The notes beneath the pieces were generated by a model. The model made no database searches and was not told the DNA's origin. It saw only the letters and a program-made list of their open reading frames with translations. The translations under genes were made by a program, and so were the position numbers. A DNA stretch of 15,325 nucleotides from Roseiflexaceae bacterium (lineage in GTDB: Bacteria > Chloroflexota > Chloroflexia > Chloroflexales > Roseiflexaceae): the NCBI GenBank assembly GCA_014381165.1, contig JACMIM010000030.1, positions 1-15,325 of the forward strand, given 5' to 3'. Below are positions 7,228 through 14,561 of the stretch, one piece after another; position 1 is the first letter of the stretch, and every line of letters starts with the position of its first letter.

Positions 7228-8647
7228 TGTGTACCACATTCATGTGCGGCCTGCGCCACGCTGGGTCGCAGCGCTGCTTGGCCTGGGGGCCGGGCTGCTG
7301 GCGGCGGCACTGCTCATGGCGCTTTCGCCGGTGTATGCGCTGGCGGGCATCGCCGTTCTGGTCGCGGGCGTGGTCGCGCTGGCCTTTCCACACCTGGCGC
7401 TGTATGCCGCAGTCGCGTCGATGATTGTGTTCTGGCCTGGCACGCTGATCAAGTCGGTCGACCTTGCGCTGGGCGCGCTGGCGCTGATGTGGGCGGTCGT
7501 CCACCGGCGCAGCCTGCTGCCGCCAGGGCCAGTGCTGCCAGTATTGGCGGCGCTGGTCGGCCTAGTCTGGGTTTCGTCGCTACGTGTCGGCGGCGAAGAA
7601 GCCTTCAAGCGCGCGCTTGGCTACACCAGCTATATTGCGATCTATTGGACGGTCTCGACGTTCAGCAACTCCGGCCTGGTGGTGCGGCGGCTGATCGGCG
7701 CGCTGCTGATCGGCGGTGTCGTGATCGCCGTCATCGGCCTGATCCAGCTGCGCTTTCCGTTTATTGGAATTGTCTCGTTCGTCCAGCGCTTTTCCGAATA
7801 CTCCGAAAGTGGCAGCCTGGTCGATGCGCAGCTGTGGGACGGCGTGTTTCGGATCGAGAGCCTAACTGGCGGGCCAAATCTGCTTGGTCTCTCGATGCAA
7901 ATACTGCTGCCATTCGCCTTCTTTTGGACTATCGGCCAAACCCAGCCTCGGCTGCGGCTCGCGGGGTTGGCGGGCCTTGCGCTGATGGCTGCGGCGATGG
8001 TGTTGAGCCTGACCCGTGGCGTGCTCGTGACGACGCCGCTAATCATCGTGCCAATCGTGATGGCGCGGGTTGGCTGGCGGCGCTCGCTGCCCTATGCCGC
8101 TGCTGGTCTGCTGGTGGCCGCAACGGCCGTGCTGGTGTGGGAGCCGTTGCGCAACCGTGTCGCATCGAATGTGACCGAGCTATTAGGCGGCGATTCGACC
8201 CAATCCGGAACCTGGCGTTTGGAAAGTTTCCCAGTCGGCCTGCGCATGTTTGGCGATTATTTCTGGCAGGGCGCAGGCATCGAGCAGCAGGTCACACTGT
8301 GGAAGCAGTACGCGCCATCCGACTTGATTGTGCTGCGCGAAATGGTGCTGCACAACGATTACCTGCTGATCGGCATCGAGCTTGGCGTCGTCGGGGTTGT
8401 GCTCATGCTGGCGCTGCTCTTGTTGGTCTGGCGGCAGGCCCGCTTTGCCCAACGTCACTTTCGCGCCACTAAGCAGCGCACGCTGCTTGGCTATGCCTAT
8501 GCTGCCGAGGCCGCATGGCTGGCGATTGTTGCCGATCTCATGCTGTACCCGCTGATGCACAACTTTCGCTATTTTTGGGTGCTGATTGCGATTATTGGCG
8601 CGCTCGGGCGCGTCGCCGCCGACCAAAAGCGAGTCAACGAGCGATGA
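7220..8647 (+). CDS. O-antigen polymerase/ligase-like membrane protein (Wzy type)
   Basis: About 475 residues, hydrophobic throughout, with roughly ten to twelve predicted membrane helices and a large extracytoplasmic loop (about residues 330-390). The signature of the Wzy_C/O-antigen ligase family is visible near the C-terminus: MVLHNDYLLIGIELGVVGVV, the HNxxLxxxxExGxxG motif. Upstream are the conserved SLTRGVL and TWRLESFPVGLRMFGDYFWQGAGI segments, the latter resembling the R-rich loop before the HN motif. It would polymerise flipped repeat units or ligate a chain. The frame extends back to a GTG at 7196, but the GTG at 7220 is preferred: CGGAGA (7205-7210) precedes it and the overlap with the GT4 stop is then 8 bp instead of 32. 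It ends in an ATGA overlap with the flippase gene. Confidence 0.85.
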   Translation: MADVYHIHVRPAPRWVAALLGLGAGLLAAALLMALSPVYALAGIAVLVAGVVALAFPHLALYAAVASMIVFWPGTLIKSVDLALGALALMWAVVHRRSLLPPGPVLPVLAALVGLVWVSSLRVGGEEAFKRALGYTSYIAIYWTVSTFSNSGLVVRRLIGALLIGGVVIAVIGLIQLRFPFIGIVSFVQRFSEYSESGSLVDAQLWDGVFRIESLTGGPNLLGLSMQILLPFAFFWTIGQTQPRLRLAGLAGLALMAAAMVLSLTRGVLVTTPLIIVPIVMARVGWRRSLPYAAAGLLVAATAVLVWEPLRNRVASNVTELLGGDSTQSGTWRLESFPVGLRMFGDYFWQGAGIEQQVTLWKQYAPSDLIVLREMVLHNDYLLIGIELGVVGVVLMLALLLLVWRQARFAQRHFRATKQRTLLGYAYAAEAAWLAIVADLMLYPLMHNFRYFWVLIAIIGALGRVAADQKRVNER

Positions 8648-9984
8648 GAACCGAAACGCCATCAATCGAAGAGATTCGGCTGCCACAATCGCCCGCGATT
8701 CCTCCGCAAGCCGGCAACAAGCGCAGCGGCGGAGTGTTGGGTGTTGTTTGGAAGACGGCGCAGGTGTTTGGGGCGCGCATCCTGGCGCAGGCGGCGACCT
8801 TTCTGGCGGGTGTGCTGGTGGCGCGCGCGCTTGGCCCAGCCGAGTTTGGGCTGTATTCGCTGGCGCTGGTTGGCGCGCTGCTGCTGGCACAAATCCCTGG
8901 CGCGGGCGTCGATTTGTCGGCGGTGCGTATCAGCGGTCGCCACACGCACAGCGCACCCCAACGTGCGCAAGCGTGCTTGTTGGCCGCCGGGCTGATCAAG
9001 TTGGCAGTTGGCCTGGTGTTTGTGACTGGCGCGCTGGTTTGGGCTGATCCAATCGCCGAAAGACTGATTCCTAGGGGGGCGGGCGGGCTGGCGCTGCGGA
9101 TCGCGGCAGTTGGCGCGCTCGGTCAGGCGCTGACTGAGTTCACATTGGCGGCACTGCAAGCTCACGAGCGTTTCGCACGGATCGTCTGGGTATCGCTGGT
9201 CGTCGCCGCGATCCGCTTTGGCCCGGTCGCCCTGCTGGCCCTGCTCGGTCGGCTGACGCTTTCGGCGGCGCTGATGGCGTTTGTTGCGGCGGCCTACGCC
9301 GGGTTGCTGGTTGGCGTGGTAGCAAGCTGGCGGCTGTGGTTTGCACCACGCTGGCCTGCTGGCGGCGTGTTCCGCGAACTAGCAAGCTACGGCGGCTGGT
9401 TTACGTTGGCAACGCTGGTTGGCACGCTGGCAAGCAACCTTGATCTGCTGGCGGTCAGCGCGCTGCTTGGCGCAGAAGCAGCGGGCATCTACGCGGCGGC
9501 GCGCAACCTGACGCTGCCGCTGGCCTTTGCTGGAAGCGCCCTCATGGCAGTTGTGTTACCGCGCCTGAGCGCGCTCGGCGAGCAGGCACACACCACCGCC
9601 GTTCGAGTCACGATTGTGGCGGGCGCACTGACTCTGGCGGGCGTCAGCGCGCTTGTGCTGCTCGCGCCGCCGCTGTTCGGGCTTGTCTACGGCGGCGGCT
9701 ATGGCGGCGCAATTGGTGTATTCCAACTGCTGACCGTGGCCTATGGCTTTCAGCTTGTAACCTGGCCAGCGCTGGCGCTGGTGATGGTGCGCGACCGACC
9801 GGACATCGTCGCCGGTCTGATCGTGCTTGTGCTTATCGTGACTGGCATTGGGTACGCCGTTGCGCTGCCCGCGCTTGGGATGTCTGGCGCGGCGCTGGTG
9901 TTTCTTAGTGGCTACGTGCTGCAATTTGCAGCCTACGCGCCATGGGTGTGGCGCACACGAGGGAAGGCGGTATCACATGAGTAA
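8644..9984 (+). CDS. Wzx-like polysaccharide flippase (MOP superfamily)
   Basis: A 446-residue polytopic membrane protein of the polysaccharide-transporter/MOP family that flips lipid-linked repeat units across the membrane. A soluble 40-residue N-terminus is followed by the typical opening TAQVFGARILAQAATFLAGVLVARALGPAEFGLYSLA, then about 12-14 hydrophobic segments. LASYGGWFTLATLVGTLASNLDLLAVSALLG is the mid-protein repeat of the opening pattern, and LLGAEAAGIYAAARNLTLPL is a family hallmark. The start is ATG in a 4-bp ATGA overlap with the Wzy-like gene; the longer open frame upstream of 8644 is only a shadow of that gene. RBS is weak (GCGAG), which fits translational coupling. Adjacent Wzz-, Wzy- and Wzx-like genes make a Wzy-dependent pathway likely. 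Confidence 0.88.
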   Translation: MRTETPSIEEIRLPQSPAIPPQAGNKRSGGVLGVVWKTAQVFGARILAQAATFLAGVLVARALGPAEFGLYSLALVGALLLAQIPGAGVDLSAVRISGRHTHSAPQRAQACLLAAGLIKLAVGLVFVTGALVWADPIAERLIPRGAGGLALRIAAVGALGQALTEFTLAALQAHERFARIVWVSLVVAAIRFGPVALLALLGRLTLSAALMAFVAAAYAGLLVGVVASWRLWFAPRWPAGGVFRELASYGGWFTLATLVGTLASNLDLLAVSALLGAEAAGIYAAARNLTLPLAFAGSALMAVVLPRLSALGEQAHTTAVRVTIVAGALTLAGVSALVLLAPPLFGLVYGGGYGGAIGVFQLLTVAYGFQLVTWPALALVMVRDRPDIVAGLIVLVLIVTGIGYAVALPALGMSGAALVFLSGYVLQFAAYAPWVWRTRGKAVSHE

Positions 9985-10954
9985 CACCGTTCGCCAAGGG
10001 GTTGTGCTCGCCGCAGGTCGCGGCACGCGCATGCACGCGCTGTCCAACAGCTTTCCCAAACCACTCCAGCCGATCTGCAATAAACCAATTATGCAGTATC
10101 AGATCGAGGCCATGCGCGATGCCGGGATCAGCGAGATCGCCCTGGTTGTTGGGCCGAATGGGCAGGAGATTCGCTCCTATTTTGGCACTGGTGGTTGGCT
10201 GGGTGTGCAGCTGACCTATATCGAGGATGGGGCACCCGCCGGAATCGCAGCATCGCTGGCGCTCACCGAACCGTGGATCGATGGCCCGTTTGTAGTGTTT
10301 CTTGGCGACATCTTTCTTGCCCTGACCGATCTATCCAGCGCACTTGCGCCGCTCGATGATGGTGCCGCCGCGACGATCATTGTGCGGCGCGATCTGCCTG
10401 AGGCAGTCCGCCGCAACTTTGCCGTCGTGACCGACGCCGCTGGTAGAATTAGCCGTGTGATCGAAAAGCCAGCCGACCCGCCAACGAATCTCAAGGGCTG
10501 CGGCGTGTATGTGTTCGACCAGAGCATCTTCGACGCCATTCGCCGTACACCGCGTTCGGCGTTGCGCAATGAGTATGAGATAACCGACGCGGTGCAAATC
10601 CTGATCGATTTTGGCCGCCCAGTCTTTGCCGCCGACATTGTGCGCTGGGATATCAACGTCACGTTTCCCGAAGACCTACTGGCCTGCAATCTTCGTCTGC
10701 TGCGCGAGCAACATCGTGCGTCGCTAATTGGGCAGGGCGCACACGTTGGTGGGCAGACTCGACTTGCCAACTCGATTATTGGCGACCAAGCTGTGGTTGC
10801 CGCGCCGGTGCTGTTCGAGGAGTGCCTGGTGCTGCCGGGCGCACACGTCGCTGCGCGCGAGGCCGATGCGCACCGCATGATCTTTGGCGACGGTGTGCGC
10901 TGGGCCGCGCAGGTCGCCGTCGGCGGCGAGCTTGCCGAGCGGACAGTTGGATAA
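9977..10954 (+). CDS. NDP-sugar nucleotidyltransferase (RmlA/GlmU-like)
   Basis: A 325-residue cytosolic sugar-1-phosphate nucleotidyltransferase making an activated sugar for the cluster. The N-terminal signature is GVVLAAGRGTRM (residues 8-19) with FPKP (K28), followed by NKPIMQYQIEAMRDAGI. VFLGDIF is the metal-binding GD site and EKP the sugar-binding region. NEYEITDAVQILIDFGRPV and WDINVTFPEDLLACN are typical of the long RmlA/archaeal-type subfamily. The C-terminal ~80 residues resemble a short left-handed beta-helix (IGQGAHVGGQTRLANSIIGD), so an oligomerisation or regulatory domain is present but no clear acyltransferase. ATG at 9977 is chosen from the signature position; it overlaps the flippase stop by 8 bp. 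Whether the sugar is glucose, mannose or another cannot be decided. Confidence 0.9.
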   Translation: MSNTVRQGVVLAAGRGTRMHALSNSFPKPLQPICNKPIMQYQIEAMRDAGISEIALVVGPNGQEIRSYFGTGGWLGVQLTYIEDGAPAGIAASLALTEPWIDGPFVVFLGDIFLALTDLSSALAPLDDGAAATIIVRRDLPEAVRRNFAVVTDAAGRISRVIEKPADPPTNLKGCGVYVFDQSIFDAIRRTPRSALRNEYEITDAVQILIDFGRPVFAADIVRWDINVTFPEDLLACNLRLLREQHRASLIGQGAHVGGQTRLANSIIGDQAVVAAPVLFEECLVLPGAHVAAREADAHRMIFGDGVRWAAQVAVGGELAERTVG

Positions 10955-10982
10955 AGTTTGCTGCGTTGAAGGAGTATTGCGT

Positions 10983-11717
10983 ATGATTGAGCGCGCTGCG
11001 TCACGGCCCGGCTCGCTGCTGATTCGCCGCCGCTGGACCCGCTGGCTGTTTGCAGCCAGCGGTTTCATCCCGCTGCTTGCGCTGCTCAGTGCGACACCCG
11101 ATCCAACGCTGCTGATTTACTCGCTGTTTGTGCTGCTGTATCTCCTGCGCCCGCGCCCCGCGCCGCTGGCCTACACACGCGGCACGATGCTGCGCTTTGG
11201 GCTGGCGATCATTGGCTGTGGGCTGCTGGTCGAGCTCCTCTCGTGGACCAATAACTTCATCGAATGTGCCCCCGAGCCCGCGCTGCTGCACCCGCAACTC
11301 GCGCCCGATCTCTTGTTGGCGCTGGGATTTTACGGCGCGTGGGGGCTGGCATGGCTGCTTGGCCTGCGGTTCTTTCGTTTCGACCTGCGCCAGATGTTCA
11401 TCACCCAGGGATTGTTTGGCATCCTGATCGAGCAGCGCGGTGGCATTCTGATCGCGGGCCTGCTTTCGCTGCCACTGGGGATTGTGCTATGGCTGTATGT
11501 GTTTCTTGTGTACGGCTCGGCCATGGGCCTCGCGGCCATTCTTGCCGGCATCCCCGAACACGCGCAGGCGCGAGCCGGCAGCTGGTGGAAATATGTGCTG
11601 GTCTGGATCGCCGTGCTGGTCAGCTCGCTGGTATTCACAGGGCTATGGGGCGCGCTTTTGAACCCGCTCGGCCTCGTTCCGGCACCGCAGCCAATTTGCA
11701 CGAACCCACTATGGTAG
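10983..11717 (+). CDS. Polytopic membrane protein of unknown function
   Basis: A 244-residue protein with about five or six hydrophobic segments: near residues 20-35, 43-55, 72-90, 106-128, 150-178 and 200-222. The N-terminus is positively charged (RRRWTRW). I do not recognise a family. A conserved-looking loop lies between the third and fourth segments (WTNNFIECAPEPALLHPQLA), with acidic and proline residues. AAGGAG at 10969-10974 lies 8 nt before ATG; a longer frame upstream only shadows the nucleotidyltransferase. It is the last + strand gene of the cluster and is separated from the nucleotidyltransferase by 28 nt, so it could be co-transcribed. It might act in polysaccharide export or as an accessory enzyme, but nothing in the sequence shows this. 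Confidence 0.75.
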   Translation: MIERAASRPGSLLIRRRWTRWLFAASGFIPLLALLSATPDPTLLIYSLFVLLYLLRPRPAPLAYTRGTMLRFGLAIIGCGLLVELLSWTNNFIECAPEPALLHPQLAPDLLLALGFYGAWGLAWLLGLRFFRFDLRQMFITQGLFGILIEQRGGILIAGLLSLPLGIVLWLYVFLVYGSAMGLAAILAGIPEHAQARAGSWWKYVLVWIAVLVSSLVFTGLWGALLNPLGLVPAPQPICTNPLW

Positions 11718-11735
11718 GCCATTTCTGATCGGCTG

Positions 11736-12566
11736 TCACGCATGCTTCCAGCCCAGGATGCGCTCGGCCTTGCTGCAGTCGAAGAAGCCCGCACGTTCCG
11801 TGAACTCGCCCTGGATAGGCGTTTCAGGGTAGCTGTGTTCGGCAAGCTCGCGCGAGGGCTGATTGAGTGCGGTGCGCGGCGCGACAATATAGAAGACTTC
11901 ATGGCCGCTGAACGGCGCGGCGAGCGCCAGCAAACACGCCCGACATGCCTCGCCCATAAGCGTGAAGCCCCACAGGTGGCGGGCGGCAACCGCGCCTGCA
12001 GCTGCGGTGTTCTTCTGCGCTTCCTCCTCGCTCGCGATCAGCCAGTGAAAGCGCATGCTCGCAATAGTCATTGTTTCATAGCGGCGCGCAAACGCATCGG
12101 CCTGCTGTTCCAGCACCCATTTTGAAAGCGAATAGGGGTCTTCGGCGTAGGTTGGATGCTGCTCGTTGAGTGGAAAATAATCGTAGCGCGGCGAGCGGCT
12201 GTACACCCCACCGATTGCGTTGATCGAGGATGCGAGGCAGACCCGGTCGATGCCGAGCATTGCCGCCGCGCTCAGCGCGTTGTAACTACCGATGGTGTTA
12301 TCGGCGTAGACCACGGTATCGGGATGGTTGTTCGGCCCGGCAAACGCGGCGAGGTGAATCAGCGCATCGCAGCCGCGTAGGCACGCCACGAATTCGCCAA
12401 CATTGCGCGTGTCGGCCACTTGAAATATGGGCTGGTTCGCCGACGACGGCCAGGTCATTTCGGGCAGCGTGCGGTCGATGCTGACAACTGTGTGTCCTTG
12501 GTCGATCAGGTACGGAACCAGGGCGCGGCCCAAGCGCCCGTTGCCGCCGGTCACGGCAATACGCAT
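11736..12566 (-). CDS. NAD(P)-dependent epimerase/dehydratase (extended SDR)
   Basis: A 276-residue short-chain dehydrogenase of the extended SDR family. The N-terminal nucleotide-binding motif is VTGGNGRLG (residues 5-13), followed by an acidic residue after strand two (SIDRTL), DALIHLAAFAGP, the SSINAIGG serine motif (about 113-120) and Y145-x3-K149 in DPYSLSKW. It ends with GWKHA, where related enzymes end. The length, shorter than typical UDP-sugar epimerases (about 310-340), fits uronate-dehydrogenase-like or similar small members. The start ATG has AAGGGA 8 nt upstream (12575-12580, minus strand). It lies tail to tail with the membrane protein gene, 18 bp apart, with no visible terminator. 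It follows the dehydrogenase on the same strand after 194 bp of palindromes. Role in sugar acid or surface sugar metabolism is inferred. Confidence 0.85.
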   Translation of the reverse strand: MRIAVTGGNGRLGRALVPYLIDQGHTVVSIDRTLPEMTWPSSANQPIFQVADTRNVGEFVACLRGCDALIHLAAFAGPNNHPDTVVYADNTIGSYNALSAAAMLGIDRVCLASSINAIGGVYSRSPRYDYFPLNEQHPTYAEDPYSLSKWVLEQQADAFARRYETMTIASMRFHWLIASEEEAQKNTAAAGAVAARHLWGFTLMGEACRACLLALAAPFSGHEVFYIVAPRTALNQPSRELAEHSYPETPIQGEFTERAGFFDCSKAERILGWKHA

Positions 12567-12641
12567 GAAGATGTTCCCTTTCTTGTAACTCCAGCAATCC
12601 TAGCGGATTTGTGAAACAACATGAGTTACGCGGTCGCACGC

Positions 12642-12757
12642 CGGCGGGCTGAAGCCCTCGGCTAAGATGACGACGCCCGCCTGCGCGGGCTGAAGACGCT
12701 AGTATAGCCCGCGCTGGCGGGCTTCGTCATGACAGCCAGCGGCTTTAGCCGCCAGGT
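12642..12757. repeat. Nested palindrome block downstream of the dehydrogenase
   Basis: Three inverted repeats occur in 115 bp. The largest has 25-bp arms (12667-12691 and 12706-12730), with 23 of 25 positions paired, around a 14-nt loop; each arm itself holds a GCCCGC...GCGGGC hairpin. To the left is GGGCT-GA-AGCCC (12646-12657), and to the right GCGGCT-TT-AGCCGC (12739-12752). All share a GGCTgAAGCC-like core. On the minus strand the block begins 4 nt after the dehydrogenase stop codon. There is no T-run, so it is more likely a REP/BIME-like repeat with mRNA-stabilising or termination effect than a simple terminator. Confidence 0.75.
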
Positions 12758-12760
12758 GTG

Positions 12761-14221
12761 TCAGTCAAAGGTAAGCTCCCAGAGCGCGCCGCCCTCGCCG
12801 TATTCCAGCACATAGAGTTTATTATTCTCTAGCACCGCGTCGATCGGATATTTGAGGTCGCTGGCGATTTGGGTTGTAACCGATTCATAGTTGTCGCCCT
12901 GTTTACGGAGCGCCATGTGAACCAGATCCTGGCCTTTGTCGCTCAGCGTGCCACCCGCTGCGCCCCAGCTTAACACAAACGCACTTTGCGTTTCGCCGTC
13001 CCCGCGCAGGTCGGCAGGCAGTCCCTCACCACCAAAGACAAGCCCCAGCGGCGAACGGTGCGGCGTAAATGTCGCCAGCGGCACGCCTGTGGCTGCAGCA
13101 TCGAACTCACTGCCATCGTCGGCGCGAGCGATCGCCGCATCGGGGCCGAGGTTGAGAACCGGGTTCGTGAACGTGCCCGGAGCGGTGGGGAAGCTCGGGT
13201 CATTTGCATAACTGCCGTTTTTGACCGCCTGGAAATCCTGGTTCAGCCGCTTGTCCGCGCTGCTGTCGTAATTGATAAACTGCTGCGGGTTATCCTGGTC
13301 GCCAAATTTCCACGGGAAGCCATAGTGCTGGCCTTGCCGAATCCAGTTCAGTTCATCGGCATAATCGGCATCGGGGCCGTTATCGACCGCAAACAGATCG
13401 CCGTTTGGCGCAAAGGCCAGATCGTAGGCATTACGGGTGCCGCGGGCAAAGATGTAACCGCCCGCGTCGAGCTTGGCTTCATCGTTTGGCAGCACGAGTT
13501 CAGCGGCGTCGGTGGGCACGCGGAAGATTTTGGTCGTGAGCGCGATCTCGCGGGTGTTAGGGAAATCGCCGTTGCTATGCTGCACTTCGCCATGATCGGT
13601 GCGTGAGCCAGCGTTTACGTACATCCACGTATTATCGGGGCTAATCACAATCCCGTTCCACAAATGATCGAACTGGGTGTTACTGGCCGGGTACGGCTCG
13701 GTGGTCAACAGCGTGTGCCACGCGAACGTGCCCTCGGCAGTTGGCACTCCCTTGCGAACCTGGGCCTGTGTCTGCGGCTTGATCGGCTTGTTCGAAACAA
13801 CATACAGCGCGCCATCCGGCCCAAAGGCCATGCCCGCTGCGTTCGCGCCTGCTGCGATCTCGGCAGCGCTCGCAGCGAGGGTTGGCTTCGTGCTGCCGTC
13901 GATGGCCACACGAAATAAGCCCGCGCCGGTGGTCAGGTAGTACAAATCACCGTCGAGCGGGCTGCGCGCCAGCTTGATGTTGCCGCTGCCCACATCGGCA
14001 ACTTTACGTAGCTTCACCTGCTCGCGTAGCAGCAGCGGGCCGCCTGCCACCGGGCGCTGTTCGAGATTGGGGCGGGCGACCGCCGTAGCCAACAGGGCAG
14101 TGTTAGCGGGCGCTGCGCTGTTTTGGCAGGCAGCAAGCAGAATTACTGCGAGGCTAGTGCAGGCAAAAGCACGGCGTCGCGCGCCAGTGCGCGACTGAAA
14201 CTGTGGGCGAACGTTGCTCAC
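12761..14221 (-). CDS. Lipoprotein glucose/sorbosone dehydrogenase-like beta-propeller protein
   Basis: A 486-residue exported lipoprotein. A basic N-terminus (R11-R17) is followed by a hydrophobic stretch and the lipobox LAAC with Cys32, so it should be anchored on the outer face of the membrane. The mature part has the fold of PQQ-dependent sugar (glucose/sorbosone) dehydrogenases. Seen are MAFGPDGALYVVSN (about 131-144), HLWNGIVISPDNTWMYVNAGS (about 186-205) and GTRNAYDLAFAPNGDLFAVDNGPDADYADELNWI with GQHYGFPW (about 261-304), the family's RNpxGlafdPxG / DELN / GxxYGWP series. It would oxidise an aldose using PQQ, but cofactor binding is not proven and some homologues have lost it. The start is GTG at 14219-14221, with GGAGG (14227-14231) 5 nt away; no competing ATG is near. 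It is divergent from the LacI-family gene. Confidence 0.85.
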   Translation of the reverse strand: MSNVRPQFQSRTGARRRAFACTSLAVILLAACQNSAAPANTALLATAVARPNLEQRPVAGGPLLLREQVKLRKVADVGSGNIKLARSPLDGDLYYLTTGAGLFRVAIDGSTKPTLAASAAEIAAGANAAGMAFGPDGALYVVSNKPIKPQTQAQVRKGVPTAEGTFAWHTLLTTEPYPASNTQFDHLWNGIVISPDNTWMYVNAGSRTDHGEVQHSNGDFPNTREIALTTKIFRVPTDAAELVLPNDEAKLDAGGYIFARGTRNAYDLAFAPNGDLFAVDNGPDADYADELNWIRQGQHYGFPWKFGDQDNPQQFINYDSSADKRLNQDFQAVKNGSYANDPSFPTAPGTFTNPVLNLGPDAAIARADDGSEFDAAATGVPLATFTPHRSPLGLVFGGEGLPADLRGDGETQSAFVLSWGAAGGTLSDKGQDLVHMALRKQGDNYESVTTQIASDLKYPIDAVLENNKLYVLEYGEGGALWELTFD

Positions 14222-14279
14222 GGCATCCTCCGTTGATTAAAATAACTGCCTAGGCTAAGGGGAATTCTGAGCTGCTTTG

Positions 14280-14309
14280 ATTATACACAAATTTACAGCT
14301 TGACAACAA
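14280..14309 (-). promoter_or_regulatory. Predicted sigma70-type promoter for the dehydrogenase gene
   Basis: On the minus strand a perfect TATAAT (14280-14285) is preceded by TTGTCA (14301-14306, 15-nt spacer) or TTGTTG (14304-14309, 18-nt spacer). The start of transcription would fall near 14272, giving a leader of about 50 nt before GTG. Its -35 region overlaps that of the + strand promoter. Confidence 0.6.
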
Positions 14310-14327
14310 TCGAATTTGAATTATAAT
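14300..14327 (+). promoter_or_regulatory. Predicted sigma70-type promoter for the LacI-family gene
   Basis: TTGACA (14300-14305) and TATAAT (14322-14327) are both perfect consensus hexamers, 16 nt apart. The -10 box lies inside a perfect 12-bp palindrome, GAATTATAATTC (14318-14329). Transcription would begin near 14334, leaving an untranslated leader of about 225 nt before the regulator start at 14562. Confidence 0.65.
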
Positions 14328-14561
14328 TCTTAATTATTCCAGGGGTGAGTTTAAATATTGCGATGTCGCAAGCCGTTGGCAAGAACTCCCAACACACACT
14401 CTCCGTTTGAACGACGTACAGAACGTGCTTCCGCGCAAGGGATACCCATGTAGAGCAATGGGTCTCTAGCTTTTGAAGCGCACGTTTTGCTGTACCCATT
14501 CAATCCAACTCAAGCGTGTAGCGGCGTATGGGCAGCGCTATGAATCAATGTGGATGTACAT
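14328..14561 (+). other. Long 5' leader of the regulator gene
   Basis: Together with the promoters this makes a 340-bp gene-free stretch (14222-14561), AT-rich near 14270-14360 and mixed afterwards. I see one short hairpin, ACCCAT (14444-14449) with ATGGGT (14458-14463), besides the palindrome at 14358. No riboswitch signature, tRNA or convincing small gene is visible; the short open frames here lack an RBS and coding character. Confidence 0.4.
14358..14371. promoter_or_regulatory. Palindrome TTGCGA-TG-TCGCAA, candidate operator
   Basis: A 6-bp inverted repeat with a 2-bp centre lies about 25-35 nt downstream of the predicted start of the + strand transcript, a place where a bound LacI-family dimer would block transcription. 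Arm length and near-symmetry fit operators of this family, though the usual central CG is replaced by TG. The assignment is by position and symmetry only. Confidence 0.4.

Noticed and set aside
7489..8472. A 327-codon + strand open frame inside the Wzy-like gene
   Set aside because: It is Arg/Ala-rich without domain pattern and lies wholly within the membrane protein gene in another phase; typical GC-rich shadow.
10216..11004. A 262-codon minus-strand open frame opposite the nucleotidyltransferase gene
   Set aside because: Low-complexity Ser/Arg/Ala composition, no RBS, and fully antisense to a gene with clear catalytic motifs.
12642..12757. CRISPR array
   Set aside because: The repeats are inverted and imperfect, with no regular direct repeat/spacer periodicity.
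14293..14499. A 68-codon minus-strand open frame in the control region
   Set aside because: It overlaps the predicted promoters, has no good RBS and no recognisable similarity.
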